Assembly: GCA_023390415.1 (NCBI GenBank)
Contig: JAEWCW010000084.1
Location: forward strand, 1-43,046
Reading direction: 5' to 3'
DNA from: Pseudomonadota bacterium
Lineage (GTDB): Bacteria > Pseudomonadota > Alphaproteobacteria > Sphingomonadales > Sphingomonadaceae
Length of the DNA stretch: 43,046 nt
In this document: positions 26,845 to 35,049 of the stretch, in pieces
How positions within the stretch are numbered: position 1 is the first letter of the stretch
Layout of the letters: each line of letters begins with the position of its first letter
Program-made: the position numbers and the translations under genes
Notes under the pieces: generated by a model
Told to the model about the DNA's origin: nothing
Database searches by the model: none
Seen by the model: only the letters and a program-made list of their open reading frames with translations

Positions 26845-27482
26845 TGCTGTCGGTCGTCATACCGGCGCTGAACGCCGCCGAGACACTGGCGGATTGCCTG
26901 GAATCCGTGGCCGAGGCGGACGAGATCGTCGTGGTCGACGGCGGCTCCACGGATGAGACCGTGCGCATCGCAGAGGCGCGCGGCGCCCGCCTCGTCCGCT
27001 CCGCCAGAGGACGAGGCGTCCAACTCGCGGCCGGCGCAGAGGCGGCGCACGGCGATTGGCTGCTCTTCCTCCACGCCGACACCAGGCTAGGCCCAGACTG
27101 GCGCCGCGCAGCGGACGCCCATGCTGCCGAGCGTCCCGACGAGGCTGCCTGCTTCCGCTTCCACTTGGCGGATCCCGCCTGGCAGGCGCGGCTGGTCGAG
27201 TTCGGCGTACGGCTCCGACGCTTCCCCTATGGCGACCAGGGGCTGCTCGTGTCGCGCGGCCTCTATGCGCGCACGGGTGGCTACCGGCCGATTCCGCTGA
27301 TGGAGGATGTCGATCTCGTCCGCCGCCTCGGCTCGGTGCGGCTGCTCGGGGAAAGCGCCTGGACCTCGGCGACACGCTGGCGGCGCGACGGCTGGGCGCG
27401 GCGATCGGCGCGCAATCTGGGTATCCGCTTGCTCTACGGGCTCGGCGCAAGCCCGGAGAGGCTGGCGCGGCTCTACGGCTGA
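26844..27482 (+). CDS. rSAM-associated family 2 glycosyltransferase, TIGR04283 type
   Basis: This 212-residue GT-A glycosyltransferase begins SVVIPALNAAETL and has EIVVVDGGSTDETV and LLFLHADTRL. It then has FPYGDQGLLVSR and PLMEDVDLVRRLG, all diagnostic for the rSAM/selenodomain-associated transferase 2 family. It is translationally coupled to the radical SAM gene (TGATG overlap). Its strand-opposite counterpart, the TIGR04282 protein, is 3 kb away, and the two families often occur together. Their product is unproven; one named role in databases is arsenosugar formation. The 3' end overlaps that of the MTA phosphorylase gene by 10 bases. Confidence 0.9.
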   Translation: MLSVVIPALNAAETLADCLESVAEADEIVVVDGGSTDETVRIAEARGARLVRSARGRGVQLAAGAEAAHGDWLLFLHADTRLGPDWRRAADAHAAERPDEAACFRFHLADPAWQARLVEFGVRLRRFPYGDQGLLVSRGLYARTGGYRPIPLMEDVDLVRRLGSVRLLGESAWTSATRWRRDGWARRSARNLGIRLLYGLGASPERLARLYG

Positions 27483-28336
27483 AGCCGACGGCAGACCGCG
27501 TCGAGTTTGCGCAGCAATGCAGGATCGCGCGCGTCGGGCGCTGTCATGATCGCATTGTCGAGCGCGCTATCCACCCGCGAGGGCGTGCGCTCGGCGGGCA
27601 GCGACCCTGCGAGCGCGACAATCAGCCGCCGCGCGGTGTCGGCATTGGCGTGGAGGCGGGCGACGATCTCGGCGACGTCCGGCTCCTCGCCCTCGCGCCA
27701 GCTGTCGTAATCGGTGATCATGCCGACGAGCGCGTAGGGAAGCTCGGCCTCGCGGGCGAGCCGCGCCTCGGGCATTCCGGTCATGCCGATGATGTCGCAG
27801 CCCCAGCTCTTGTAGAGCCGGCTCTCGGCGCGGGTCGAAAATTGCGGGCCCTCGATCGCGACATAAGTCGCGCCCCGGGCGATTTCGGCGCCGGCCTCGG
27901 CCGCCGCTGCCGCGGCTAGATCGGAGAGGCGCGCGCAGACCGGGTCGGCGAGCGAGACGTGGGCGGTGAGGCCGGGGCCGAAGAAGCTTCCGGCGCGGCC
28001 TTGCGTCCGATCGACGAACTGGTCGGCGACCGCGAACATGCCCGGCGCCATCGCCTCGTTGAGCGAGCCGACCGCCGAGATGGCGAGCAGGTCCGTGCAG
28101 CCGGCGCGCTTCAGCGCGTCGATGTTGGCGCGGTAGTTGAGGTCGCTCGGCGGGATCCGGTGGCCGCGGCCGTGGCGCGGCAGGAAGACGAACTTCACGC
28201 CGTGGATGCGGCCGACGAGGAGCTCGTCGGACGGCCGGCCCCACGGCGTGTCGACCGCGATCCACTGCGCCTCCTCGAGCGCGTCGAGGGAATAGAGGCC
28301 GGAGCCGCCGATGATGCCGATGACCCACTCGCTCAT
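27473..28336 (-). CDS. mtnP: S-methyl-5'-thioadenosine phosphorylase
   Basis: The 287-residue protein is a purine nucleoside phosphorylase-fold enzyme with IGIIGGSGLYSLD at the start, the phosphate-binding FLPRHGRGHRIPP, NYRANIDALK, and YVAIEGPQFSTRAES with IGMTGMPEARLARE. This pattern is that of MTA phosphorylases, which split methylthioadenosine into adenine and methylthioribose 1-phosphate. They often also accept 5'-deoxyadenosine, the by-product of radical SAM enzymes, which fits the neighbouring rSAM gene. It is convergent to that locus, so a functional link is inferred from position only. Confidence 0.9.
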   Translation of the reverse strand: MSEWVIGIIGGSGLYSLDALEEAQWIAVDTPWGRPSDELLVGRIHGVKFVFLPRHGRGHRIPPSDLNYRANIDALKRAGCTDLLAISAVGSLNEAMAPGMFAVADQFVDRTQGRAGSFFGPGLTAHVSLADPVCARLSDLAAAAAAEAGAEIARGATYVAIEGPQFSTRAESRLYKSWGCDIIGMTGMPEARLAREAELPYALVGMITDYDSWREGEEPDVAEIVARLHANADTARRLIVALAGSLPAERTPSRVDSALDNAIMTAPDARDPALLRKLDAVCRRLQP

Positions 28337-28395
28337 GGCACGAGGGTAGAGGGGCGAAGGCTTGAAGCGCAAGCGCCGCGCGCTAGGCTCGGTGC

Positions 28396-29085
28396 ATGAG
28401 CGCGTGGCTGAAGCGGACGGGGAGGGGGCTTGCGCTGGTCCTGGCCCTGCTGCTCGCTGTGCCCTTCGCCTATCTCAATACCGCCCTGCTGCTCGGCCTG
28501 ATCCCCGCCAATGCCTTCTGGTCCGAGGCGGAGGAGGGCGTTCCGATCTACGTCCGCACCAACGGCGTCCACACCTGGATCGTGATGCCCAAGGTCACGC
28601 CGATCATCGATTGGCGCACGCTTGCGCCCGGCGAGCATGTCGCCGACCCGCGCTGGGGCGCTGCGAGCCATGTCGCGATCGGCTATGGCAACCGCCAATT
28701 CTATCTCGACACGCCGACCTGGGCGGACCTCAGCCCCACGACCGCCTTCTGGGCGCTGGCCGGAAGCGGGCCGACCTTGCTCCATGTCGAGCACATCCAC
28801 GACCCGCGGCCGGACGACATCACGCGCCGGATCGTCCTCCGCCCCGAAGAGTATCGCCGCCTGGCCGATTTCATCGTCCGTCGCTTCGTTCTCGGCCCGG
28901 ACGGCCGGCCGATCCCGCTCATCGGGCGCGGCTACGGGCCTTCCGACATCTTCTACGAGGCAAATGGCGGCTACAGCTTCGTGATGACCTGCAACGAATG
29001 GACCGGTCGTGCCCTGCGCCACGCCGGCGTCCGAACCGGCCTCTGGACCCCGCTCGAGCCGAGCATCATGTGGCGGCTCGATTGA
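28396..29085 (+). CDS. TIGR02117/DUF2459 family protein
   Basis: The 229-residue protein has a hydrophobic N-terminal segment (about 10-36) that may be a signal anchor and then the family region: VRTNGVHTWIVMP, SHVAIGYGNRQFY and a later VMTCNEWTGRAL. These match TIGR02117/DUF2459, a conserved family of unknown function first noted near urease or polyhydroxyalkanoate genes. None of those genes is nearby here. The conserved His and Cys residues would allow catalysis, but nothing is established. Confidence 0.85.
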   Translation: MSAWLKRTGRGLALVLALLLAVPFAYLNTALLLGLIPANAFWSEAEEGVPIYVRTNGVHTWIVMPKVTPIIDWRTLAPGEHVADPRWGAASHVAIGYGNRQFYLDTPTWADLSPTTAFWALAGSGPTLLHVEHIHDPRPDDITRRIVLRPEEYRRLADFIVRRFVLGPDGRPIPLIGRGYGPSDIFYEANGGYSFVMTCNEWTGRALRHAGVRTGLWTPLEPSIMWRLD

Positions 29086-29137
29086 GCGGGTCAGTTCGTC
29101 TAGGAAGGCCGCGCTCACTTTCTGAAAGGGGGATGTG

Positions 29138-29722
29138 ATGGCGAAGATATTGGGCAATTTTCATCTCGCGCTGCTGATCGGCGTCGCTTTTCTGATCGCG
29201 CTGATGATGGGCGCGCATGGCGGCGCGATGGACGGCGCCTATTGGGGCGAGTTCCTGCGCTATCTGCATGTGCTTGCAGGCATTTTGTGGATCGGCCTGC
29301 TCTATTACTTCAATTTCGTGCAGATCCCGACCATGCCGTCGGTGCCGGCCGAGCTGAAGCCGGGCGTGACCAAATATATCGCGCCCAAGGCGCTGTTCTG
29401 GTTCCGCTGGTCCGCCTTGGTGACGGTGATCCTGGGCCTGCTCACCGCCGAGATGAAGCGCCCGGGCTATGTCGCCGACGCGCTCATGCTGGCGCCTGGC
29501 TTCCTTGCGATCGGCATCGGCATGTGGCTGGGCCTGATCATGGCCGCAAACGTATGGTTCGTGATCTGGCCGAACCAGAAGAAGGCGCTCGGCATCGTGC
29601 CCGCCGAGGACGCCGCGAAGGCGCGCGCGGCCTCCGTCGCGATGATGGCCTCGCGCACCAACCTCATCCTCTCCATCCCGATGCTCTACGGGATGATCTC
29701 GGGCGGTCACATTCCGGGCTGA
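29138..29722 (+). CDS. Membrane protein similar to urate hydroxylase PuuD membrane domain
   Basis: This 194-residue protein has four or five transmembrane helices, at about 7-24, 36-58, 86-105, 118-140 and 170-185. The segments FLRYLHVLAGILWIGLLYYFNFVQ and FFWFRWSAL-type residues around KALFWFRW resemble the PF06181 membrane domain of PuuD-like proteins. The cytochrome c-like domain of full PuuD is absent, so urate oxidation is not certain. The start at 29138 is chosen over GTG 29135, with AAAGGGGG upstream as the ribosome binding site. Confidence 0.75.
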   Translation: MAKILGNFHLALLIGVAFLIALMMGAHGGAMDGAYWGEFLRYLHVLAGILWIGLLYYFNFVQIPTMPSVPAELKPGVTKYIAPKALFWFRWSALVTVILGLLTAEMKRPGYVADALMLAPGFLAIGIGMWLGLIMAANVWFVIWPNQKKALGIVPAEDAAKARAASVAMMASRTNLILSIPMLYGMISGGHIPG

Positions 29723-29729
29723 CCATATC

Positions 29730-29763
29730 GCGGCGGCGCTTCCGAAAAAGGAGGCGCCGCCGC
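29730..29763 (+). terminator. Strong GC hairpin between membrane-protein gene and pnuC
   Basis: GCGGCGGCGC (29730-29739) and GCGCCGCCGC (29754-29763) form a 10-bp perfect stem. It can be extended by TTCC with GGAG, using one G-T wobble, to a 14-bp stem with the loop GAAAAA. No T-run follows, so it could be a terminator, an mRNA-stabilising structure or both. It stands 20 bases before the pnuC start. Confidence 0.55.
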
Positions 29764-29782
29764 ATCCTTATAGCGAGTTCCC

Positions 29783-30358
29783 ATGCAGCTCACCGAATGG
29801 ATCGCCGCCGCGCTCGGCCTCGCCACCGTCGGCCTGGTCGTCACCCGCAGCATGTGGAACTACCCGTTCGCGATCGCGATGGTCTCGCTCTACTTCTTCG
29901 TCTTCTGGGAGGCGAAGCTCTACAGCGACGCCCTGCTCCAGATCTTCTTCCTGGCGATCAACCTCTACGGCTGGGCTAACTGGCTGCGCTCCAAGCACCA
30001 GGCCGGCGAAGTCCTGGTCGGGGTAATGGCGAATGGCGAGCGTGCGCTCTGGCTCGGAGTCACCGGCCTCGCCAGCGTCGCCTGGGGCTGGGTGATGATG
30101 ACGTACACGGACGCGGCGGCGCCCGTGTGGGATGCGCTGATCGCCGGCGGCAGCGTCGCCGCGCAGATCCTCCAGGCGCGTCGCCGGGTCGAATGCTGGA
30201 TCCTGTGGATCGCCGTCGATGTGATCGCCATCCCGCTCTACTGGACGCGCGATCTCCACGCGACGTCGGCGCTCTACGTCGTGTTCCTGCTGATGTCGGT
30301 CGCCGGGCTGGTCGGCTGGTGGAAGGCCTACCACCGCCGGGAGGCGGTGGCGGCCTAG
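29783..30358 (+). CDS. pnuC: Nicotinamide riboside/mononucleotide transporter, PnuC family
   Basis: The 191-residue protein has about seven transmembrane helices. The PnuC motifs are visible: RSMWNYPFAIAMVSLYFFVFWEA, LYSDALLQIFF, YGWANWL near the first half, and WILWIAVDVIAIPLYW near the end. PnuC imports nicotinamide riboside for NAD synthesis. No NadR or NMN kinase gene lies beside it, and the next gene is convergent, so it looks monocistronic. The downstream neighbourhood is rich in nucleoside-handling genes. Confidence 0.92.
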   Translation: MQLTEWIAAALGLATVGLVVTRSMWNYPFAIAMVSLYFFVFWEAKLYSDALLQIFFLAINLYGWANWLRSKHQAGEVLVGVMANGERALWLGVTGLASVAWGWVMMTYTDAAAPVWDALIAGGSVAAQILQARRRVECWILWIAVDVIAIPLYWTRDLHATSALYVVFLLMSVAGLVGWWKAYHRREAVAA

Positions 30359-30383
30359 GAGCAACGAGCGCAGTGCGTGACGC

Positions 30384-31337
30384 TCAGACCAGTTTGATCT
30401 CGCGCAGCCGCTCCTGGAGATAGTCGTTGGCGGTAATCGGGGGCCATTTCGGCTCGTCGCCGGGCGGCACGGTGCCGGGCAGCGCCTCGATCATGAAGTC
30501 CGAGCGGAAGTGGAGGAAGAAGGGCATCGAGTAGCGCGAATGGCCCCAGCGCTCGCGCGGCGGGTTGACCACGCGGTGCGAAGTCGAGCGCAGGCGGCCG
30601 TTGGTCAGCCGCTGGAGCATGTCGCCGATATTGACGACGAGCTCGCCCGGCTTAGGCGAGACCGGGATCCATTCACCGTCCGTCGTGAGCAGCTCCAGGC
30701 CCGCTTCCTCGGCGCCGAGCAGCAGGGTGATCGTGTTGATGTCCTCGTGCGCGCCGGCGCGGACGTGGCTGCCCGGCTCGCCCTGGATCGGCGGGTAGTG
30801 GAGCAGGCGCATCACCGAATTGCCGTCGCGCACCGTGTCGACGAAATAATCCTCGTCCACGCCGAGATAGCGGGCGATCGCCTTCAGGATCTTCAGGCCG
30901 GTCCGGTCGAAGGTCGCGTAGAGCTCGGTGAAGGTGTCGCGGAAGCTCTCCACCCCGGCGGGCCAGACATTGTCGGGCATATGGCTGCGGAATGGATGGC
31001 CTTCGGGCAGGTCGCGGCCGACATGCCAGAATTCCTTGAGGTCGTGCGCCTTGTGGCCCTTGGCGGTCTCGATCCCAAACGGCGTGTAGCCGCGCGCGCC
31101 GCCCTGGCCTGCGATGTGGTAGCTCCGCTTCACCTCTTCCGGGAGCGCGAAGAAGGCTTTCGCTTTCTCTTCGGCGCGGTGGATCAGCTCGTCGGGAATG
31201 CCGTGATCGGCGATGATCGCGAAGCCATATTCCTCGAAGCTCCGGCCGATCTTCTGGGCGAAGGCCTCCGGATCGCGCTCGGCATCGGCGAGGGAGACGG
31301 ACGCGACCTGGGGCCGCTCTTGTGCAATCGTGCTCAT
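30384..31337 (-). CDS. Isopenicillin N synthase-family 2-oxoglutarate/Fe(II) oxygenase
   Basis: This 317-residue protein has a DIOX_N-like N-terminal part (FEEYGFAIIADHGI) and a double-stranded beta-helix core. The iron ligands are His197 and Asp199 (AHEDINTITLLL) and His254 (STSHRV). The 2-oxoglutarate-binding RYSMPFF contains Arg268. The family includes plant oxygenases and fungal thymine hydroxylase; the substrate here is unknown. It starts 47 bases after the nucleoside transporter gene in the same direction, and a nucleobase or nucleoside substrate is one reasonable guess. Confidence 0.9.
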   Translation of the reverse strand: MSTIAQERPQVASVSLADAERDPEAFAQKIGRSFEEYGFAIIADHGIPDELIHRAEEKAKAFFALPEEVKRSYHIAGQGGARGYTPFGIETAKGHKAHDLKEFWHVGRDLPEGHPFRSHMPDNVWPAGVESFRDTFTELYATFDRTGLKILKAIARYLGVDEDYFVDTVRDGNSVMRLLHYPPIQGEPGSHVRAGAHEDINTITLLLGAEEAGLELLTTDGEWIPVSPKPGELVVNIGDMLQRLTNGRLRSTSHRVVNPPRERWGHSRYSMPFFLHFRSDFMIEALPGTVPPGDEPKWPPITANDYLQERLREIKLV

Positions 31338-31384
31338 GCCCGCCGGTTTAGCCGATGTCGCAGCGCCCCGCCACTCCGGAGGCG

Positions 31385-32740
31385 CTAGGCCGGCAGCAGC
31401 AGCCCCGCGAGCGCGGCGCTCATCAGGTTCGCGAGCGAGCCGGCGATCAGCGCCTTGATACCGAGGCGGGCGATCACCGGACGCTGGTTGGGCGCGAGGC
31501 CGCCGGTCACGGCCATCTGGATCGCGATCGACGAGAAATTGGCGAATCCGCAGAGCGCGAAGGTGACGATCGCGACCGAGCGCGGGCTGAGCGTGCCGGC
31601 CTGCATTCCGCCGAGTTCGATGAAGGCGACGAATTCGTTCAGCACCAGCTTGGTCCCGAACAGGCCGCCGGCGGCGCCCGCCTCGTTCCAGGGAACGCCG
31701 ATCAGGTACATGATCGGCTGGAAGACGTAGCCGATGATCTGCTGGAAGCTGAGTTCGGGATAGCCGAACCAGCCGCCGACCCCGCCGAGCAGGCCGTTGG
31801 CGAGCGCGACCAAAGCGACGAAGGCGAGCACCATCGCGCCGACCGCGACTGCCAGCTTCACGCCGGTCTGCGCGCCCTGGGCGGCTGCCATGATCACGTT
31901 GGCAGGCTGCTCGCCCTCCTCGAAGGTCTCGGCGACGTCGACGCGCTCCTCGGCCGGGGCGGTCGCGCCGTCCTCGAGCGGCAGCTCGTCCTTTCGCGGC
32001 TCGTCCGGCATCATGATCTTGGCCATCAGGATTCCGCCCGGCGCCGACATGAAGGCGGCGGCGAGGAGATAGGGGAGGGCCTGGGCGCCGAGCAGCGCCG
32101 CATAGGCGGCGAGGATGGTGCCCGCGACTCCGGCCATGCCGACGGTCATCAGGGTGAAGAGCTGCGGCGGCGCAAGCGACGCCAGATAGGGGCGGACGAC
32201 GAGCGGCGATTCGCTCTGGCCGACGAAGATGTTCGCGGCGGAACCGAGGGCCTCGACCCGGCCAATGCCGGTCACCCAGCCGATCGCGCCGCCGACCCAG
32301 CGCACGATCCGCTGCATGATGCCGAGATAATAGAGGATCGCGACCAGGGCGGCGAAGAAGATGATGACCGGAAGAGCGGCGATGGCGAAGGCGTGCGCCG
32401 CGTTGGTGCAGGTGAATTCGGTGGCCGAGGCGACGTCAGCAGTGGGAACCGGCCGGACGCCGCGGTCCGGCACGCCGATCATGCAGGTGTTGCGCGCCAG
32501 GTCCCCGAACAGGAATTCGGTGCCCCTGCCGGCATAGCCGAGCAGGTTGGAAACTCCGCGGGACATGCCCTCGATGCCGGCGCGTCCCCAGGGCGTGTAG
32601 AGGACGAGGACCGCAATTCCGGCCTGCAGCGCGAAGGCGGCCGCGACCACGCGCAGGCGGATCGCGCGCCGGTTCGACGACAGCAGGAACGCAATGGCGA
32701 GGATCACGGCGATCCCCGCAACGCCCATCAGAAACTGCAT
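31385..32740 (-). CDS. Concentrative nucleoside transporter, CNT/NupC family
   Basis: The 451-residue membrane protein has the CNT signature FVGQSESPLVVRPYL and the helices before and after it. MTVGMAGVAGTILAAYAALLG, LVLNEFVAFIEL and a C-terminal ATVTF-like FALCGFANFSSIAIQ are also typical. Transporters of this family import nucleosides by proton or sodium symport. A charged cytoplasmic insert (about residues 245-275) separates the halves. It is preceded by adenosine kinase and LOG genes in the same direction, so uptake of adenosine or related nucleosides is likely. Confidence 0.93.
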   Translation of the reverse strand: MQFLMGVAGIAVILAIAFLLSSNRRAIRLRVVAAAFALQAGIAVLVLYTPWGRAGIEGMSRGVSNLLGYAGRGTEFLFGDLARNTCMIGVPDRGVRPVPTADVASATEFTCTNAAHAFAIAALPVIIFFAALVAILYYLGIMQRIVRWVGGAIGWVTGIGRVEALGSAANIFVGQSESPLVVRPYLASLAPPQLFTLMTVGMAGVAGTILAAYAALLGAQALPYLLAAAFMSAPGGILMAKIMMPDEPRKDELPLEDGATAPAEERVDVAETFEEGEQPANVIMAAAQGAQTGVKLAVAVGAMVLAFVALVALANGLLGGVGGWFGYPELSFQQIIGYVFQPIMYLIGVPWNEAGAAGGLFGTKLVLNEFVAFIELGGMQAGTLSPRSVAIVTFALCGFANFSSIAIQMAVTGGLAPNQRPVIARLGIKALIAGSLANLMSAALAGLLLPA

Positions 32741-32768
32741 AACCCCGTCCCCCGACTCTTCTTTTCTC

Positions 32769-33338
32769 TTACCAGACCATCTTTGTTTCGGCGGCTTTGG
32801 CGGCCGCGTCCAGCTTTTCGAACACGTCGGCGATCGTATCGGCGACGATCAGCTGCGCGCGCCGCGCCGGCGACATGAAGCCGCTCTCGGTCACATGATC
32901 GAGAAACTGGATCATCCCGTCCCAGAAGCCCGAGCAATTGAGCAGGGCGAAGGGCTTGGAATGATAGCCGAGCGCGTTCCACGTCCAGGCCTCGAACAAT
33001 TCGTCGAGCGTGCCGATTCCCCCGGGAATGGCGACGAAGGCGTCGGTCAGCTCGGTCATCTTCGCCTTGCGCTCGTGCATCGAATTGACCGTGTGGAGCT
33101 CGGTCAGGCCGGTATGCGCCACTTCGAGATCGACCAGCGCCTGCGGGATCACGCCATAGACCTTGCCGCCGCCGGCGAGCACCGAATCGGCGACCACGCC
33201 CATCAGCCCGCGATGGCCGCCGCCATAGACCAGGTCGATTCGGCGCTCCGCCATGGCCGAGCCGAGCTCGGACGCGAGCGCAGCGAATGCAGGGTCCGCG
33301 CCCATCGACGAGCCGCAATAGACAGCGAGCCGTTTCAT
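32769..33338 (-). CDS. LOG family (TIGR00730) nucleoside 5'-monophosphate phosphoribohydrolase
   Basis: The 189-residue protein opens with VYCGSSMGADP, has YGGGHRGLMG, and carries the catalytic IPGGIGTLDELFE (PGGxGTxxE). These proteins, first described as cytokinin-activating LOG enzymes, hydrolyse nucleoside 5'-monophosphates such as AMP to base and ribose 5-phosphate. The ATG overlaps the adenosine kinase stop in an ATGA. In this operon its probable substrate is the nucleotide made by that kinase. Confidence 0.93.
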   Translation of the reverse strand: MKRLAVYCGSSMGADPAFAALASELGSAMAERRIDLVYGGGHRGLMGVVADSVLAGGGKVYGVIPQALVDLEVAHTGLTELHTVNSMHERKAKMTELTDAFVAIPGGIGTLDELFEAWTWNALGYHSKPFALLNCSGFWDGMIQFLDHVTESGFMSPARRAQLIVADTIADVFEKLDAAAKAAETKMVW

Positions 33339-34327
33339 ATGTCCGCCACCATCGCCGCGAGGTCGGCTTCGGGGCGTGCGCCGAAATGGGAGATGACCTC
33401 TGCGGCCGCGACCGCGCCCATGCGGAGGCTGTCCTCGATGCTCCGTCCGCGCGCCTGACCCACAAGGAATCCTGCCGCGAACAGATCGCCCGCGCCGGTG
33501 GTGTCCACAACGCCGGTGCCGATCCGCGCGATGGGCACGCGAGCCTCCTCGCCGCCCTGGATCGCGAGCGCGCCGTCCTCGCCGCAGGTGACGACGAGCA
33601 GCGGCACCTTGGGCGCGATCGCGGCGATGGCCGAGTCGCGGTCGGCGGTCCCGCCGAGCTCCCGAATCTCATTCTCGTTGGCGAAGAGCAGATCAATGTC
33701 GCCGCGATCGAGCATCGCCAGGATCTCGGCACGGTGCGGCTTGATGCAGGCGATGTCGGAGAGGGTGAAGGCGACCTTGCGGCCGGCCCGGTGGGCGATT
33801 CCCATCGCCTGCTCCATCGCCGCGCGCGGGCCCGCCGAGCGCCACAGATAGGCCTCGAGATAGAGGATCGCCGCGCCGGCGATCTGCGCTTCATCGAGCG
33901 CGGAGGCGTCAAGCTGGTGGGCCGCGCCGCGGAAGGTGTTCATCGTGCGCTGGGCGTCGGGCGTGACCAGGATCAGGCAGCGCCCCGTCGGCTCGCCATT
34001 GCTCTTCGCCGGAGTCAGGAACTCGACCCCGGAGGCGCGGATGTCGTGGGTGAAGATCTCGCCCAGCTGGTCCTCGGCAACCTGGCCGACGAAGCCGGCG
34101 CGCCCGCCCATCGCAGCGATCCCCGCGACGGTGTTGGCCGCCGATCCCCCACTGGTCTCGCGCGCATTGCGCATTTGCGCGTAAAGCCGCGTCGCGCCGT
34201 CGGCGTCGAGCACCTGCATCGAGCCCTTGACCAGGCCCTGGTCTTCCAGGAATTCGTCGTCGGCGGTGGCGATCACGTCCACCACGGCATCGCCGATCGC
34301 CAATACGTCCAAGCGCGTCTCAGTCAC
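33335..34327 (-). CDS. Adenosine kinase, PfkB family
   Basis: The 330-residue sugar/nucleoside kinase has VLAIGDAVVDVIA at the start, SGGSAANTVAGIAAMGG, and the catalytic DTTGAGDLFAAGF with the anion-hole GAGD. It is closest to the alphaproteobacterial adenosine kinases, with a GTG start at 34327 (VTETRLDVLAIG). An ATG lies further upstream but would extend the protein beyond the usual length and approach the divergent gene. Phosphorylation of adenosine to AMP would feed either nucleotide salvage or the LOG enzyme. Confidence 0.9.
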   Translation of the reverse strand: MTETRLDVLAIGDAVVDVIATADDEFLEDQGLVKGSMQVLDADGATRLYAQMRNARETSGGSAANTVAGIAAMGGRAGFVGQVAEDQLGEIFTHDIRASGVEFLTPAKSNGEPTGRCLILVTPDAQRTMNTFRGAAHQLDASALDEAQIAGAAILYLEAYLWRSAGPRAAMEQAMGIAHRAGRKVAFTLSDIACIKPHRAEILAMLDRGDIDLLFANENEIRELGGTADRDSAIAAIAPKVPLLVVTCGEDGALAIQGGEEARVPIARIGTGVVDTTGAGDLFAAGFLVGQARGRSIEDSLRMGAVAAAEVISHFGARPEADLAAMVADI

Positions 34328-34401
34328 CGGCGGCTTGTGGCCGGAGAATGGCGCGACGGAAAGCCCTTTTTGCGCGGCCGGAAAGCGGTTACGCATCCGC
34401 C

Positions 34402-35049
34402 ATGACGACATCCACCGCCCCGGCGCTGCCGCGCGCCCTGTTCGCTTATTCGATCTTCTACGGCGGCATGGTCTGCATCGCAGGCGTGCTCGCGAACAAG
34501 CAGGTCGCGCTCGGCCCGCTGGCTGTCGAGGCGGGAATCTTCGCCTTCCTGCTGCTGGTCATCGCTTCCAGCACGGTCGCAGAGCTCTATGGGCGCGAGA
34601 CCGCGAACCGGCTGGTGACGATCGGCTTCGCCCCCCTCATCTTCTCGATCCTGCTCGGCATCTTCGTGCTCGCCTTGCCGCCCGCGCACGACATGCCGCC
34701 GGAGCGCGTCTCCGCCTTCAACATGATGATGGGGGCGACGCCGCGGATCTGGGCCGCAGGGATCATCGCCTACGGGGTGTCGCAGTTCCTCAACGTCACC
34801 ATCTTCTCGGCGCTTCGCGGCAAGGGGGGCGAGGGGCGTCTGGTCTGGCTTCGGGCCGGGATCGCCGGAATCCTCTCGCAGATCGTCGACACGTTGCTGT
34901 TCATCACCATCTCCTTCTACGGCGTGTTCCCGATCACGGACCTGCTGCTCGGCCAGATGCTGGCGAAGGTCGTGCTGTCGGCGGTGCTGATCCCGCCCTT
35001 GGTCCAGCTCGGTGTCGCCTTTGGCCGACGGCTCGATTCCCGCGCCTGA
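34402..35049 (+). CDS. Queuosine precursor transporter, YhhQ/VUT family
   Basis: The 215-residue membrane protein has the VUT signature helices IFAFLLLVIASSTVAELYGR and later the FLNVTIFSALR and ISFYGVF segments. The family imports preQ0/preQ1 or queuine for tRNA modification. The ATG at 34402 is 74 bases from the divergent adenosine kinase start; I see no convincing preQ1 riboswitch in that space. Its 3' end overlaps the next kinase gene start by 38 bases. Confidence 0.92.
   Translation: MTTSTAPALPRALFAYSIFYGGMVCIAGVLANKQVALGPLAVEAGIFAFLLLVIASSTVAELYGRETANRLVTIGFAPLIFSILLGIFVLALPPAHDMPPERVSAFNMMMGATPRIWAAGIIAYGVSQFLNVTIFSALRGKGGEGRLVWLRAGIAGILSQIVDTLLFITISFYGVFPITDLLLGQMLAKVVLSAVLIPPLVQLGVAFGRRLDSRA

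Noticed and set aside
31355..32878. A 507-codon frame antisense to the nucleoside transporter
   Set aside because: It is low in hydrophobic residues and repeats Asp/Arg/Glu, as expected for the complement of a membrane-protein gene.
34328..34401. Possible preQ1 riboswitch before the queuosine precursor transporter
   Set aside because: The 74 bases have a short CCCTTTTTG run but I could not build the pseudoknot with an A-rich tail and the required loops.
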